64,000 bases of DNA from Echinarachnius parma (GCA_037951105.1 JBAMJV010003340.1:124001-188000); one strand, 5' to 3'; shown: positions 1 to 11,989, numbered from the stretch's first letter. Program-made: numbers and translations. The notes: generated by a model from the letters alone, not told the origin.

Positions 1-1185
1 GCATGTATTACAACCGCGGTGTATTATGTATGTACGTACCGCCATAAACCACCGCATCATATTCACTACTCGTTTACTATACAGTAAGTTAAATGCCGCG
101 AACGCTTCCCGGAAATGTACAACACACGGACAATACAACTCTATTCAGGTTAGTCTGACCAATCACTGTACAGCTACAGTGCTTTCTTCTTGCAGCTCGC
201 CGCGGCGGTACGGTCGAATCACACACACATAGCTGGCACGTTCGTTTCACAATCGATCATGATCAGCCAGCGCGGATTTACCGAGTTTCTGGTCGAAACC
301 GAAATGAAGGTTGCTTAGAAAAATCATTATTTACGGCCTAAAAAATTTGATTAAGGACCTGAAATTTTCAGAGAATGTAGATGAAACATGTAAGTATCAA
401 ATCACATAAAGTTTAAAATTTCAGCCAAAGACAATATTTTATGATTTTGAGGCTCTAAGTACTAAAGACCCATCCCGACTTTACACCCATTCTCTGGGAG
501 CCGGTCTCATATGGGGGAAATAAGATGCGGACACAAAACAATGATAAAGGAAATATAAATGGAAGGCAGTTCCCAAGAGGGAAAAGAGGGGAGTCCTCGT
601 GATAAAGAAGAAGAAAAAAATAGCTCAAATAAAAAAGAATTAAACATAATAGTAGATGGCTAATCATGAGAGAGAAGAGTTCTTACAATATAACTCTCCA
701 TTAAAAAATAAGCCCCGAAGTATTTTGGAGGAATGGGTGTGATACAAAAACATACCATTCTCTTCTTCTAGAGAGAAAATGAGAGTATCGTACAGAAAAT
801 AAAGTTCCTAAAAGAACAGGGGGAAAGAGTTTTTTTTTTAAATCAATTATGGATAGCTTCTCATCTTCTCTTTATGTTATTCAAGGCTTACCTTCTCTAT
901 TCCTCGGATCCATCTGTGCTATTCCTGAACTGAATCGTAAATCCTCATTTATACTGTCTCATTCAGACACCAAGAACTCCTTTGCCATTCCTTTTGTTGA
1001 ACTGTCACTGCCTTAATAAAAAGTTAAGCAAAACTTAAGCCAAAGATTAAGATGTTCAACTGCCAATTCTGTCACTATTAGACTTAGAGGCAAATATAAA
1101 TTTAATATGATTCCTCTCCGGCACAACTATGGGTAATGGGTTAAAAATTACCCCTCAACTGTGCAGCCTCTGACTAGCGGTATGA

Positions 1186-1795
1186 AAACTGAAAAGGTTC
1201 CTCACTGGCCGGACATGGGGTAAGAAAATACCCCTCAGTGGCTCTGCTGGGGGTAAGACATATAAGATACAGAAAGACAGACTACTTAACAGCAGACCTA
1301 TCAACCTGCCATCAACCTGAAAATTCCACACTTGCGCAAGATGCAGCACAAGGGGGTAAAAAGGTTCCTCAATGGCTCGACATGGGGTAGGAAAATACCC
1401 CTCAGTGACTCTGCTGGGGGTAAGATGTAAAGTGGATACAGGAAGACAAGACGATCAACCTGCTAGCGAGAGAGCCTCGCAGCGAACTGACACCGTGCCA
1501 AGTGGACCTGCTGATCTCTCCTCGCAACAACGCAATGCAACGTGACACGATCAACGCTCGCCAGCTGACTCGTCGTCAAGCGTCAAGCGCAGGAAAATTT
1601 GCGCGAGCATAGTGGAAATGGGGATATAGGCTAGGGGAATTGTCACTCATCTACACCCATTTACTCTCTTGCAGCACAATCGATGGTTGCAAGTTGACTT
1701 GTTGTCAAGTGTCGAGCTCCTGTAGGCAATTTGCACTAGCATAGTCGAACTGCAGATGTAGGCTAGGTAACATTTCACCTGTCACTCGTCTACAG
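1186..1795. repeat. Two tandem duplications in intergenic or intronic DNA
   Basis: Two diverged direct repeats lie side by side. The first pair, near 1192-1290 and 1358-1452, shares a segment starting aaaaggttcctcactgg with a period of about 168 bp. The second pair, near 1552-1660 and 1680-1795, shares the phrase tcgtcaagcgtc and the end taggctagg with a period of about 130 bp. No splice-flanked open frame is visible, and the 64-residue minus-strand ORF here is simply the first repeat. Bases 1-1185 show nothing I can name. Confidence 0.6.
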
Positions 1796-2227
1796 TTCAC
1801 TGATTGATTTGGTCTACTCCCATGCTGACTACTAGCAAAATCAGATTTTATAGGCTTAGAATAAGCATTTGGAAGGGGATTCTCTTACTCTAGTACACCC
1901 CCCCCCCCCCCCCCTTCCCACATTCACTGACATTCATTTCATCAAGGTCCAGGATCGGATCCCACTCCCATAGATTTTGTTCACATATATAGTAAGCTGA
2001 ACCTCATAGACAGAGTGAAGAACCTAAACCACGATTAGGCCTAAGGTTTAATAGCGATTGGGATCATGGTTTTTAGGGTTAAGTCTAACTTTATAAGGGT
2101 TTCAGTCAAGCAGTACTGCAGTCAAGTTTGGAGTTACGAAAATGGAAGTTTCAGGCAAGACCAAACGGGTGTAGCTAGACCAAGGAAACATAAACCATCT
2201 ATAGGCTCTTATAGAAGGGGCAGCTTA

Positions 2228-2979
2228 GACCCCGTTTACAGTGAGAAAAAGGCAGGGCCGGGCCAGGCCCGGGCCAGGCCGCGGCCGAGTTGGCCCCGCA
2301 ATTTTGTGCGTTTACAGTGCGAGGCCAGGCCGCGGCCTACATTGTAACCTTCCAATATTTTGTCGTAGTGGCGCTCTGCATGTAAACAAACGATTATTTG
2401 GGGGGGCGCGCCGGGGGTCACAGTGTAGATCCGGTCGCGCGCGCGCGGGATATTTCCAATGAATCTTTTCCCCAATTCCCTATGTTTATGCATGTTAAAT
2501 GCACGGCGAACTTTCGAATATCACAGCTGCCCGTACCTAATATAATAATTGATTAATCTTTGTTCTACCCTACAACACGAGAATATGGACGAGGAAGATC
2601 GACTTCGTCGACTTCGAGTGCAAAATCGTGACAATGACAGGAGGATGACGTACTTGGCTTGACACACCGAAGAAAATACCATGAAAGCGTGGGTTCGATT
2701 GTTATGGTACGGCGTCACTATCCTATGACGTAATGATCCTTTCACTTCCGGGGTAACAGTTGGCCCCGCAATTGGCCGCGCAATTGGCCCCGGTGCGTTT
2801 ACAGTGAGAAAAGGCCGGGCCAGGCCGAGGCCGAGACTACCTCCAGAGCTGGTCCAAATGCGCGGCCAGTTTGGCCTCGCAATTGGCCGCGCAATTGGCC
2901 CCGGTGCGTTTACAGTGCGGGGCCAGGCCGCGGCCTGGCCGCGGCCTGGCCTGGCCTTTTGCTCACTGTAAACGGGGTC
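2228..2979. mobile_element. GC-rich non-autonomous DNA transposon, Harbinger-like, copy 1
   Basis: The element begins GACCCCGTTTACAGTGAG and ends with its inverse CTCACTGTAAACGGGGTC. It is flanked by TTA on both sides (2225-2227 and 2980-2982), a likely 3-bp target duplication. A 3-bp duplication with inverted ends suggests the PIF/Harbinger superfamily, although TIR sequence alone does not prove it. The interior is rich in GGCC and GGCCGGGCC motifs and repeats the terminal motif GTTTACAGTG at about 2309, 2797 and 2907. A near-identical copy lies at 58216-58847 and lacks about 120 bp that are present here. No complete transposase is encoded. Confidence 0.8.
2585..2662 (+). pseudogene. 25-codon ORF remnant inside the Harbinger-like element
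   Basis: An ATG opens a 25-codon frame beginning MDEEDRLRRL and ending in TGA. The charged, Arg-rich start resembles the beginning of a DNA-binding or transposase accessory protein. It lies exactly in the block of about 120 bp that the second copy (58216-58847) has lost. It may be what is left of the first codons of an internally deleted transposon gene. The frame is short enough to be chance. Confidence 0.2.
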
Positions 2980-2982
2980 TTA

Positions 2983-3640
2983 GATAGTGTGTGCGTGCTT
3001 GAGAGAGCGAGAGAGTGTCTGTGAGTGAGTATATGGGAAGATCCAGCAGAGAATCGAGGGGCCAATTCATATTGCGTCATGTCACGTTCGTCACAGTCGG
3101 TTGTATGTAGGTGTGAACTCCCACATGCCAATGGTGAAAGTTTTCACCACCATGCACTTACTACTGACACACAATTCATAGGGAGTAATTTATATCTGCC
3201 TGCCAATGATAGATTTAAAGGGTAAGATCACATATCACATCACTCATGCTCTATTTCTTTTTCATCCAAACCTAAGGAAGTTTAACAACTGTGTCACAGA
3301 GAAGTTCTAAACTATTGCAATTCATACGAAAAATTAAAATTTGTTGTACTCTCTACATGTATACGATCTGTTCAAAATTAATTACAAACTTCACACACTA
3401 TCTTTAAAAGTGTTCATATAAATGATGAGAGATTCATGATTATTGCCACACAATTTTCATTGTACTTTTTTCATTTATTTGATTCATTTCTAATAAGTTT
3501 CCTGTAGATGTTCGGATTTGTAAATGGGTTAACTTTGTAGGGATCTAGTAACATTGTCAAAATCCTTACCCTCCCCCCAACAACTATCTTATCTGTATTT
3601 TGCCAGCATTTTTAAAGCCTCGGCCAAATCGTTTTCTATC
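2983..3640. other. Unannotated stretch with one repeat fragment
   Basis: No exon or RNA gene is recognisable. At 3540-3570 there is a fragment starting agggatctagtaacattgtc. It matches the termini of the TTAA element family seen complete at 36169-36541 and 46298-47160. Confidence 0.5.
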
Positions 3641-3719
3641 AGTGATAGTGTCGGAGACAACATTCATCTGGGCTTCACCTGCTAGTGAGTCATGTGACCC
3701 GCCAGGTGCACCAATCACA

Positions 3720-4640
3720 GCCCTAACGATGCAACTGTTTGACGCAAGTTGTGTATAATGGGCAATAGATGGCCATTAATCATCGCTTGATAACCTTTTC
3801 AGTGATTTTCATTCCCCCCTTTCCCATTTCTTTTGTAGACACCACTATCATCAGATTGTTCTTGCCATAATTAATGGCCATTCACCTTGCGAGATCAGAG
3901 TATGGAAGGCAGCTAATGTAAAAATTAACATGGATGATGATGCATCGTGTATAATGGGGCAATGGGCAAAAGATGGTGATTAATCATCCCTTGATAACCT
4001 TTAAAACAAATTTGTATCCCCCATTGGCCCTGCACCCCTTTTCTTTTGCAAATACCACCATTATATTAAGGTTGTTGCCTTAATTATTAATGAATAAGCA
4101 TCCCCCTCTATATCCCTCCAATGATTTTTGTCCCCGCCCCTTTGCTACTACCACATTTAACACATTGTATTTGTCATAAGTAATGACCATTCACCGTTAT
4201 AAAAGATCACTATGGAAGGCAGCTAATAATGTTGTATTATGGGCAATAGATGGCGATTAATAATACCCCAATAACCTTTCAATGAGTTTTATCCCCCACC
4301 CCCTTTTCTTTTGCAATAACACCATCGTCAGAATTAATGGCCATTTACCTCTGATGATTCTACCCCCCCCCCCCCCCCCTCCCTTTGCTACAACCACCTT
4401 TACCTGATTGTTTGTGTCCTATTTAATGGTCATTTACGCTATTACTATTAGATCATCACTATGGAAGGCAGCTAATGTCAAAATTATATGAATGTTGATG
4501 CATCCACAGGCAAAGGATGATTATCAGTCTACTGATGATTACTACCCCCCCCCCCCTTTCCATTTTAAAATGTAGATCACTTTGAAAAGGGCAGTTAATG
4601 TGAAAATAAATAGGAATATGATAAAGCCCGAGAATTATAG
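3720..4640. repeat. Decayed tandem repeat array
   Basis: The phrase 'tatggaaggcagctaatg' recurs near 3902, 4212 and 4461, with a weaker version near 4575. Related phrases such as 'gggcaatagatggc' and 'gataacctttcaatgag' recur between them. Unit length varies from about 110 to 310 bp because of indels and poly-C tracts (for example at 4362-4380). No coding potential is seen. Confidence 0.6.
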
Positions 4641-4860
4641 TTCAAATAAAGATCATTGGATCATATTTCATAAGATAAAGGAGATTGCGAATTCGGCATT
4701 AACATAAACTTAACTGGCCAAATGAGACCTTGCTCTTACTTTAATGTGATTCATTGTAAAGGGCCTACCATCAAGTCCATGTCAATTAATTTTGCCATGA
4801 ATTGCCTTTCACAGATTACTCACTCCTCTAACTGTCCCTTTGCGGAGGGCATGGTCCTGC

Positions 4861-5335
4861 TGACAGACAATGTCTGATCTACAAAATAATACTCATGCTG
4901 TTGTAATAAGCTCACATGATTCATTAATAATCTTATTGCTTTATTAGCTTCATGGTCACAAGACAAATCGTCATCATTATTTTATTAGCATCTTCATGGT
5001 TTGTATTTAAGTGTAATAGTTATGATTTAGAAGTTGCTACAGTCAAACCTGTTCTAGCGACCACTTGGTTATAGAGACCACTAATCTTGACTCTGACAAT
5101 GTTTGATCTACAAAATACTCATGCTGTTGTAATAAGCTCACATGATTCATTCATAATCTTATTGCTTTATTAGCTTCATGGTCACAAGACATATCATCAT
5201 CATTATCTTATTAGCATCTTCACAGTTTGTATTTAAGTTATGTTCATGTGTAATAATTACGATTTAGAAGTTGCTATGTCAGTCAAACCTGTTCTAGCGA
5301 CCACCTGGCCATAGAGACCACTAATCTCGACTCCC
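4861..5335. repeat. Tandem duplication of about 235 bp
   Basis: Two adjacent copies run about 4861-5093 and 5094-5335. Both contain 'gctgttgtaataagctcaca' and 'ttattgctttattagcttca', and both end in 'cagtcaaacctgttctagcg'. The copies are roughly 90 percent identical by eye. The last part of each belongs to the same hairpin repeat family as 13318-14697. Confidence 0.75.
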
Positions 5336-5397
5336 ATGTCAATGAACTTGTCTATAGAGACCACCTGCTGATAAAGACCACCCTGTCTGCCTCCCTT

Positions 5398-5695
5398 AAG
5401 TTTAAGTTAAAGTCTTTCCCGTACTACCAATGTTGGCACATAAGGCGGCGCCTACCTCCGTTTCAATAGCCCTAGGCCACACGTCTACTAAATGTAGCGA
5501 AAGTTACAGAAGGGGGCTAGTCCTCTGGTAACTCGTGTGATTAACTTTCCCTTCTCCATTCTATAAATGCAGAGTGTCTGGCTAGAAGACAGAAAGTACA
5601 GTACCATTTTAAAAGTCTTTGGTATGACCCGGTCTGGGTTCGAACCCGGGACCTCCCGTGCATGAGGCGGACACTCTAACCGCTAAGCCACTATA
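5398..5695 (-). mobile_element. tRNA-derived SINE, full length
   Basis: Read on the minus strand it starts with a tRNA-like head: an A-box-like GTGGCTTAGCGGTTAGAG and a B-box-like GGTTCGAACCC near 5640-5655. A body of about 200 bp follows, ending gggaaagactttaac. A perfect 10-bp target duplication TGCCTCCCTT flanks it (5388-5397 and 5696-5705). The insertion split an older hairpin repeat whose halves are still visible on either side (gaccaccctgtc and gggtggtctttatagac). A second full copy is at 38460-38764. The tRNA-like head is part of the SINE, not a functional tRNA gene. Confidence 0.88.
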
Positions 5696-5988
5696 TGCCT
5701 CCCTTGGGTGGTCTTTATAGACATGTTTGACTGTACTAATTAGTTAGTGTCTTCTTGTTCTTGAAGTTGAAGGTTCATGTCACAATCTGTTACCCCAAAG
5801 TTATTGCAGGATATACAAATTAGAAAGACTGTAAACTTAATTCACCCCAGGCTACTAATTTACTAACAGTATTAAGTTTGCAAAAGTCTATGAAGAAGCA
5901 ATGAAATGAGGAGGAAAAAAATAAGATGTAGAAGAAAGAAAGCAGAATTTAATGTACCACACAAGCAGAATATAATGTATCACATTAC

Positions 5989-6060
5989 AGTATGTTGGAA
6001 GCGTCCTCTCGACTATTATACAGCACATGTATGCTGACAGAATGTTTGTCATCGAAGGAA
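5989..6060 (-). CDS. Candidate internal exon of the large minus-strand gene (most downstream)
   Basis: On the minus strand an acceptor ...aaatgttag precedes a 72-bp open segment, followed by a weak donor gtaatg. The segment starts two bases into a codon, so it joins in frame to the exon at 8150-8261 and creates a Val codon at the junction. It reads PSMTNILSAYMCC at the start and VERTLPTY at the end, and it leaves one base for the next exon. The codons GTC GAG AGG ACG stand out against the AT-rich surroundings. The polypyrimidine tract is poor and the donor weak, so this is the least certain exon together with 62566-62625. Protein not recognised. Confidence 0.35.
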
Positions 6061-6307
6061 CTAACATTTGTTTCCATGTATAAAGGAAATCCCGACATGA
6101 TATTCCCCCTTCCACATGGATTCTCTAGCATTTTCCCCTTTTACAAGTCCCTTATTTCTATGTGGCAAGGATAAAGGAAGCTCCACCCGTCTGGTTGTGG
6201 ATTGCGTGAGAGATTTTGATGTCTAGAGAATGTTTTTGTTTTGTTTTTTTAGTCAGAACAGCACGAGAGGCTTACAGGTATTAGCCTTGTTATAATACCC
6301 CACCCCT

Positions 6308-6308
<1 letters not shown>

Positions 6309-6341
<33 letters not shown>

Positions 6342-6502
6342 CACGTAAACACAAACACATTTACATACACAGGAATTAAGCACGCACACACACACACACA
6401 CACACATATGCACAAACATACACACGCACACAAGCACACAAACACACACACACACATACACACACACACACACACACAAACACACATATATATATATATA
6501 TA
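6309..6502. repeat. Interrupted (CA)n microsatellite ending in (TA)n
   Basis: Runs of CA dinucleotides are interrupted by short variants (gcacgtaaac, aattaagcacg) and end in a TA run. Long ORFs on both strands here are low-complexity artefacts. Confidence 0.95.
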
Positions 6503-6980
6503 CACTCATCCTTCACCTTGTCTTGTGAGATTAGCTGAGTATTTTATTTTGGTGCATGTCTGCAAACAAAAAATGTTTTTAACTAGACTTACACAAACTC
6601 TTCATGGCATATGTCATCTGTTGATAAAACTTAAAAGGAAGGGCACTAAAGTCACTTTTGGGAAAATCATGTTTAAAACTTGGTAGCCCTCTTTAGCAAG
6701 AAACATATTACTAGCTATCTTTTATTTTTGATAAATATATTCAGAAAATTATACATAAATATTATCTGAAAATTTGGCATCAGATATAGAAAGGTCCTGA
6801 TTTACAATATGGTATGCAGCACTCAATTAAAAGCTAAAAATCGACTGAACGACATTCTCTTTCTCACCTGAACAATATCATGCCACTCACAAAAGCGTTG
6901 CTAAGTGATAATGGTGGTTTTGAGGCAATTTCGGCCTGAATGAAATTCCTCTGCAAGCTAGGTAGTACACCCATTAACTT

Positions 6981-7270
6981 TAACCCATTGCAGACGGCTT
7001 GATTTTTAAAAAAATGAAAATGAGCAAAGAAAAAAGGAATCGCACCCGAGACTTCCGGATTGCTAGACGGAGCTCAACTATCGAGCTACAAAGACCCTTG
7101 AATGCATGGGGGACTTTCCCATGAAACCCTTTTCTTTGCTCATTTATATTCATTTTGTTAAATATATTTCTGGTCAGTTTTCTCTACATTTTAATTTGAT
7201 TTTTTTGTATAACACACATTCTACATAGACCCCAGCCCAAGTACATTCAGGAACAGCCCCGAATTGGTTA
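6981..7270. repeat. TTAACCC-bounded short repeat interrupted by an insertion with a tRNA-like segment
   Basis: The outer parts (6981-7006 and about 7200-7270) match the short repeat seen uninterrupted near 46198-46297: TTAACCC at one end, GGTTAA at the other, and a 'tctacatagac' core. Between them is an inserted segment flanked by opposed AATGAAAATGAGCAAAG and CTTTGCTCATTTATATT. Within it, on the minus strand at about 7036-7095, is a tRNA-like stretch with GTAGCTCGATAGTTGAGC and GGGTGCGATTCC. A relative of the inserted segment with the same opposed gcaaag/ctttgctc arms lies at 60860-60965. Confidence 0.5.
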
Positions 7271-7594
7271 ATATCATAATTATAATAATGTATCAGGTAA
7301 ACTGGCTAGTCATCAGCTAATAAGGAAATCATGCGCCCTTTATCTGGCAGTGGAGGTGGCTGCTACATCCAAACTATTTACTTTCACTCACGCACTACAT
7401 TCCTGTATCAATCGGCCATTCCCCTTCCTTCACCCCTTTCCCCTATACCTAAACTTCCTTTCTGTTTTAACTTTACAGACTTCTAGTCTACACATGACTC
7501 TGGTAATTTGTTCACCTTTGATTAAACCTTGCGGAACATTTTTTGTACTAGAAAAAAAGAGGCTGCATTTAGCAACATACTGTACATAGTTACA

Positions 7595-8035
7595 TACATG
7601 AAACAGTTACACCTGTGTATAGTGACACCAAGAGACACCAAGAGAAACAAGAAAAGTGGCCACTGTAGACAGGTGACCTCTATAGACAGATAGCACAACA
7701 TTGTTTTCATCTACAGGGAGTCACTCTTGGTGGCCACTATAGACAGGTTTTAATAACTGTATACATAAACAATCAAACCTGTAAACAGACCATACAAGGG
7801 AGGCAGAGATGGTCCTTATAGGCAGGTTTAGACACATGTATGCATTCAAAGATAACTGGTCATTATAATCAGGTGGTCTGAGGGAGTCAAAGATGATTGG
7901 TCTTTATAAGCAGGTGAATCTGTAACTATAGGCTGGTTTGATTTACAAGCAACATGATTCCAAGGGAGCCAACGAGAACTGGTTGTTTTTTAACAGGTGG
8001 TCTTTATAAACAGGTGCTAGCAAGAGCTGGTCTAA
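7595..8035. repeat. Degenerate 'cctgtctataaagaccacc' hairpin repeats
   Basis: Many imperfect opposed copies of 'agacaggt' and 'acctgtctata' with 'ggccac' or 'ggtctttata' arms occur here and continue at about 8297-8475. They belong to the family that forms a regular array at 13318-14697. The 8150-8261 exon lies between the two blocks. Confidence 0.65.
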
Positions 8036-8149
8036 TAGTTCACTTCTTCAATACCCATTGAAAATGATTAGATTTTAGCATTATATGCAGACCCCATTGT
8101 AGCTCAAACAATTTATGGCTCAGATGTGGGTTGTAATAATAGTGTATAC

Positions 8150-8261
8150 CTGAAAGTTCCAGCTCTTCCAACAAGTACAGGATGCCAATTACAACGTCGC
8201 TTACTTTGGCAATTTCTCTTTTCAATGCATTCCCAGTGACATAATGAATTACACAATTGAC
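8150..8261 (-). CDS. Internal exon of the large minus-strand gene
   Basis: On the minus strand an acceptor ...gtaaacttttag is followed by 112 bp open in phase 0, ending CTTTCAG|gtatac. It encodes 37 residues beginning VNCVIHYVTGNALKREIAK and ending LYLLEELELS, with one base left over. The start phase fits the phase-0 end of the exon at 17468-17511. The mix of hydrophobic and charged residues suggests amphipathic helices. The protein family is not recognised. The exon is flanked on both sides by mobile repeat DNA. Confidence 0.6.
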
Positions 8262-8475
8262 CTAAAAGTTTACTAAAAATCCCATTGTATATATACAGTC
8301 AAAACTGTCTTAGTGGCCACCTGTCTATAGCAGCCGACCTGCCTATAATGGCCACCAAAAGTGAACCCTTGAAGAGAAGACAGTGTTATGGAACCTGTCT
8401 ATAGAGGTCACCTACAGGTCTTAAGTGGCCACTTTTCTTGTTTCTCTTATGTGGTCACTATAAGCAGTGACATAG

Positions 8476-9265
8476 TTCTGTACAAACATTCCTATGAAAC
8501 ATTCATACGGAGCTTGGTATACCCCTTCTATAACTGGTTGAAGACTATTCATTCGTTTCTCAGGACTTTTTACAAGTTTACTGGAGCAAAAATACAGATT
8601 CTGGACACACTGTTTTACTTTTTCTTTTTATCTGTTACAATTATAAAAGAACATCTACAATTTTGCAGTAACCTATGAATTAAATACATGCATTATGAAT
8701 TATTCCTGCGGAAACACACTATTAAAGCCGTCTCAATTTCAGGTATCTGGGACAAAGGCTTAAATTACAGAAGAGGTGGGCAGTGGTGGAGGACATGATA
8801 GAATTTGTTAACAGTGCAGAGGATACAAAAGTACTCTACATGTAGCAGGAAATACAGTATAAATATATCAACTTTCATCCCACCAAAACTGAGCCTAATC
8901 TGTTTGGCATCGATTCCTGAATTGTTTTTCCTCCCAAATTCTTGATGATTCACGCAAAAAAGTGAAACACAATATACATGTAAATGCAAACCTGTCTGTT
9001 TATGACGTTTGCTGTCGCCATAAATACTGACCCGAAAGTCTAGGCCCTGGACGCAGAGTTTTGAAACAAATCATCATTTGACTATTTTTGCTAACAGTTA
9101 TAAAACAGAATTATACTAGTTGAACCAAAGGTAAACATATTGTTCTAAAGCTAATGAGGTCACAGACAACAATGATAAAAAACAATGTTGTTTTTAGATT
9201 ATCTACACAACATTGTATTGAATAAATACATGAACAAATTTACCATCTAGGGACACCTCCATGAT
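8476..9265. other. Intronic stretch without recognised features
   Basis: AT-rich sequence with no tandem structure, terminal inverted repeats or splice-flanked open frame that I can support. Confidence 0.5.
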
Positions 9266-9269
9266 AATG

Positions 9270-9690
9270 ATAATAATTGTCCCTACTTACATGGCACTTT
9301 AATATCAGTTACTACGTCTCAACATTATTACTTTGGCTTCAACCGAGCAGCTTTGATGTAGTGTAGAGCTCAAGCGCCGAGTACTCATTTACTACACCTT
9401 GGTCCTGTTGCAGAAAGACTCGCAATCGATTGTAAAGTTGCAATTAATTGCAAGTCAGACAATTTGGGCATTTGAACCAATCAGATATGTGCATTTAGTC
9501 ACGTGATCTGACTGTACCTTTAATAACTGCATCTTTACAATCGATTGCATCACTTTCTTGGCAGATGGGGATTCAGTGTCTTGCTGAAGGATACATGTGC
9601 CCGCAGTTGGGTATTGAACCCACAACCTTCGTATTGAAAGACAAGTCAGGCCTGAACCAATATACCTTGACAATCCCACATCCATGCCTC
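9270..9690 (-). mobile_element. tRNA-derived SINE, second family, split by a small inverted-repeat element
   Basis: On the minus strand the head near 9610-9690 reads GGTATATTGGTTCAGGCC and then GGGTTCAATACCC, resembling tRNA A and B boxes. The body contains 'cttcagcaagacac' and 'tgagtactcggcgc', and the tail is ATT-rich near 9270-9300. The body is interrupted at about 9401-9571. Relatives lie at 37297-37670 and 47190-47900 (minus strand), and the 3' part of one lies at 35480-35785 (plus strand). Confidence 0.7.
9401..9571. mobile_element. Small inverted-repeat element (MITE) inside a SINE
   Basis: Opposed ends contain CAATCGATTGTAAAG and its inverse CTTTACAATCGATTG, with 'aaccaatcagat' and 'gtcacgtgatctgac' between. 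The same element is complete at 31213-31382 and partial at 51966-52072. Its insertion here breaks the SINE 9270-9690. Confidence 0.75.
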
Positions 9691-9699
9691 CCACTTTCT

Positions 9700-11020
9700 C
9701 GCAATACTTGATTTACTTTTTCTCTACCTCTCTCTATCTTGCTGTAAAATACAGCACTCTATAGCCTAATATAGCACCCTCTGTCTCAGAAGGCCAATCT
9801 TAATCTTAAACTTGATAAATATTTGTTTATAAATTATCATTTTCAATTTGCACCAAAATAGCTCAGGTTGGAGCTACATGTAGTATCATGACTAGGTCAG
9901 ATGTGCTATTAGATGTAGGTTCATATTTCCTGTAAGGTAGTAAAATATATGTTATCAGAACTTCTAAATCTAAATGAAACTAAAATAACAAATTTACTCT
10001 AAAACTCTCTAAAAACCACTGATGTCTCAAAATGTTCAATTGTATACTAAGTACTGCAGATCATAAAGTCTGGAAGTTGACGAGAGAAGAATATGAAAAT
10101 GTAAAGACTTTGTTTATAAGCTATATAAATATATAAAGAAGATTTTTTAAATGTATGCTCTTACATGGATTAACAGTTGTGAAGATATCCGAGCAAACTT
10201 GAGCCGGCTGAATTGTTGACCAGTAAATTCAAAAGGTAGTCACCAAAACGAGTGCATTCTAGATAATGTACGTTGCTCTTTATAGACATACATGTACATA
10301 TCGCCTAAAACTTAAGTAGTTTCGAAATAATAACAAATGTATGACTTTGTTGCAATGCAAAACACTTGAATTGCATAACTTGTGTTGTGTTGATAACCTT
10401 TATTTCGCAATAATCACTAATGGCATGCCTGGATTATTACAAACAAATTCTAGAGAGTGTCTTTTGTAAGAGAAAGTTAACAAACTTGCCAAATTAAACA
10501 AAGAGAAGTTATTCTTATAAAAAGTCTTGTTCGTACAAGTTCATACCTGCAATTTTGCTTTTAACTATTGAAACCTGGATCAGTATTATGCGAGGACAAA
10601 ACAATGACGTGATCGATCGATGCACTTATAATCAGGAAAAGGGACATAAACAAAGTCTATACAGGAAGTCGGGTTAGATGATATGATGATAGTTACATGT
10701 TACAGCCAGGGATTATAGTAGTTTGAAGATGGTCTGGAAATCATTCTTATTGTTTGTTAGAAAGTGAACAAACTCATTTAATTTCATAACCAATTGCTTT
10801 ACAAGATACATTGTGATTTCCATATTCCTGAAACACCAGTCTCCTATATGCAATGTGTTGATTTTGCCCAGCACTTTATGTTCTTGAGAATTCATTTACT
10901 TCAAGTATTCATTTACTTCACCTTTAAACTTTAAATAAAAATCAGGTTTTCAGTCGCAAGTAATGATGATTTGCATTATTCTCAGATTTGATAAAAAGTC
11001 AATAAGAATTTCAACATTTT
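9700..11020. other. Intronic stretch without recognised features
   Basis: AT-rich sequence. A 60-codon open frame at 10713-10895 on the minus strand has an in-frame stop directly upstream and no good splice sites, so I do not call it a gene. Confidence 0.45.
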
Positions 11021-11029
11021 CAAAATAGA

Positions 11030-11720
11030 CATAGGTAATGCTAATTACCACAAAAGAAATATCAATAACAATACATTTTCTTTCAAAATTTTCTAAAGAA
11101 ACATGAATTTTCAATTACCATTCAACTTGTACTATATCTCAGATAAACAAAAGAAATTTCAATAATAATGAACTTTTTCAAAATTGTCCATAAAGGCAGA
11201 GGGATATATGCAATTTCAATAAAAATGTGACTCAGATAAACAAAGGAAATATCAATAATAATTAAATTTTCAATATTCAGAAAAAAAATCAGAGGGATTT
11301 TCAATTACCATAAAAGTAGCGTCATAGCTTAGATAAACAAAGGAAACATCAATTACAATAAACTTTTCCATATCTTCAAAATAAACAGAGGGATTTTCAA
11401 TAACTGTACTATAAAATTAGCCTCAAATCGTAGATAAACAAAGGAAATATCAATGACAATAACATTAGCAAGAGTTTTCTGATGTGAACATAAAGAGACT
11501 TTTCTCCTACCTTAAAATTTGTCATACTCCTGTCTTTAATTACCAAAAGAAAAATCAAAGTGCAAAAACTCCTACGTGAATGCTACTGCACCCCATCTGA
11601 GTATAACATTTGAAGGAAAGATCAATTTTAAAAATTGCAGCATTTTTCAGAAGTTCATAGAGGGATTTCTAATTACCGCACAATTTGTAATATTCCTGTC
11701 TAAATTACCAACTGAAATTT
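11030..11720. repeat. AT-rich tandem array, period about 100 bp
   Basis: The phrases 'agataaacaaaggaaatatc' and 'cagagggattttcaat' recur with a period near 100 bp, giving about five clear units to 11470. More degenerate units follow to about 11720. Confidence 0.75.
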
Positions 11721-11989
11721 AAAGTTCACGTAGTATTTAATCCATGCACTCCAGAAGCCCCCTAAAATTGGGAAAAAGGGGGAAAATATCAAAAAAGGAG
11801 AAGGAAAAAAGGGGAAAAGGGAAAATCATAAATTTGGGAGGAGTAAGGTCAATGTACGGAGTGGAGGAAGGGAGAGATTTCCGACGAGGGTCCGCCGGGA
11901 ATTGTGGGATACGCATGCAGATTCACTTTCAGCCGGAAGTGGCAGCGCCGTCCATTCGGGGGACAGAGGAGTACGTAAGTGACATCACA

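Noticed and set aside
462-505. Possible final coding segment after the exon at 5989-6060 (minus strand, ending in TAG)
   Set aside because: It has a pyrimidine-rich acceptor region and fitting phase, but the peptide is only 14 residues and no polyadenylation signal was seen nearby.
6290-6686. Overlapping ORFs of 66-115 residues rich in His/Thr or Cys/Val
   Set aside because: They are direct translations of the CA/TG microsatellite.
10713-10895. 60-codon minus-strand ORF starting MNSQEHKVLGKIN
   Set aside because: An in-frame TAA lies directly before the ATG, there is no convincing acceptor, and it does not fit the phase of neighbouring exons. It may be chance in AT-rich DNA.
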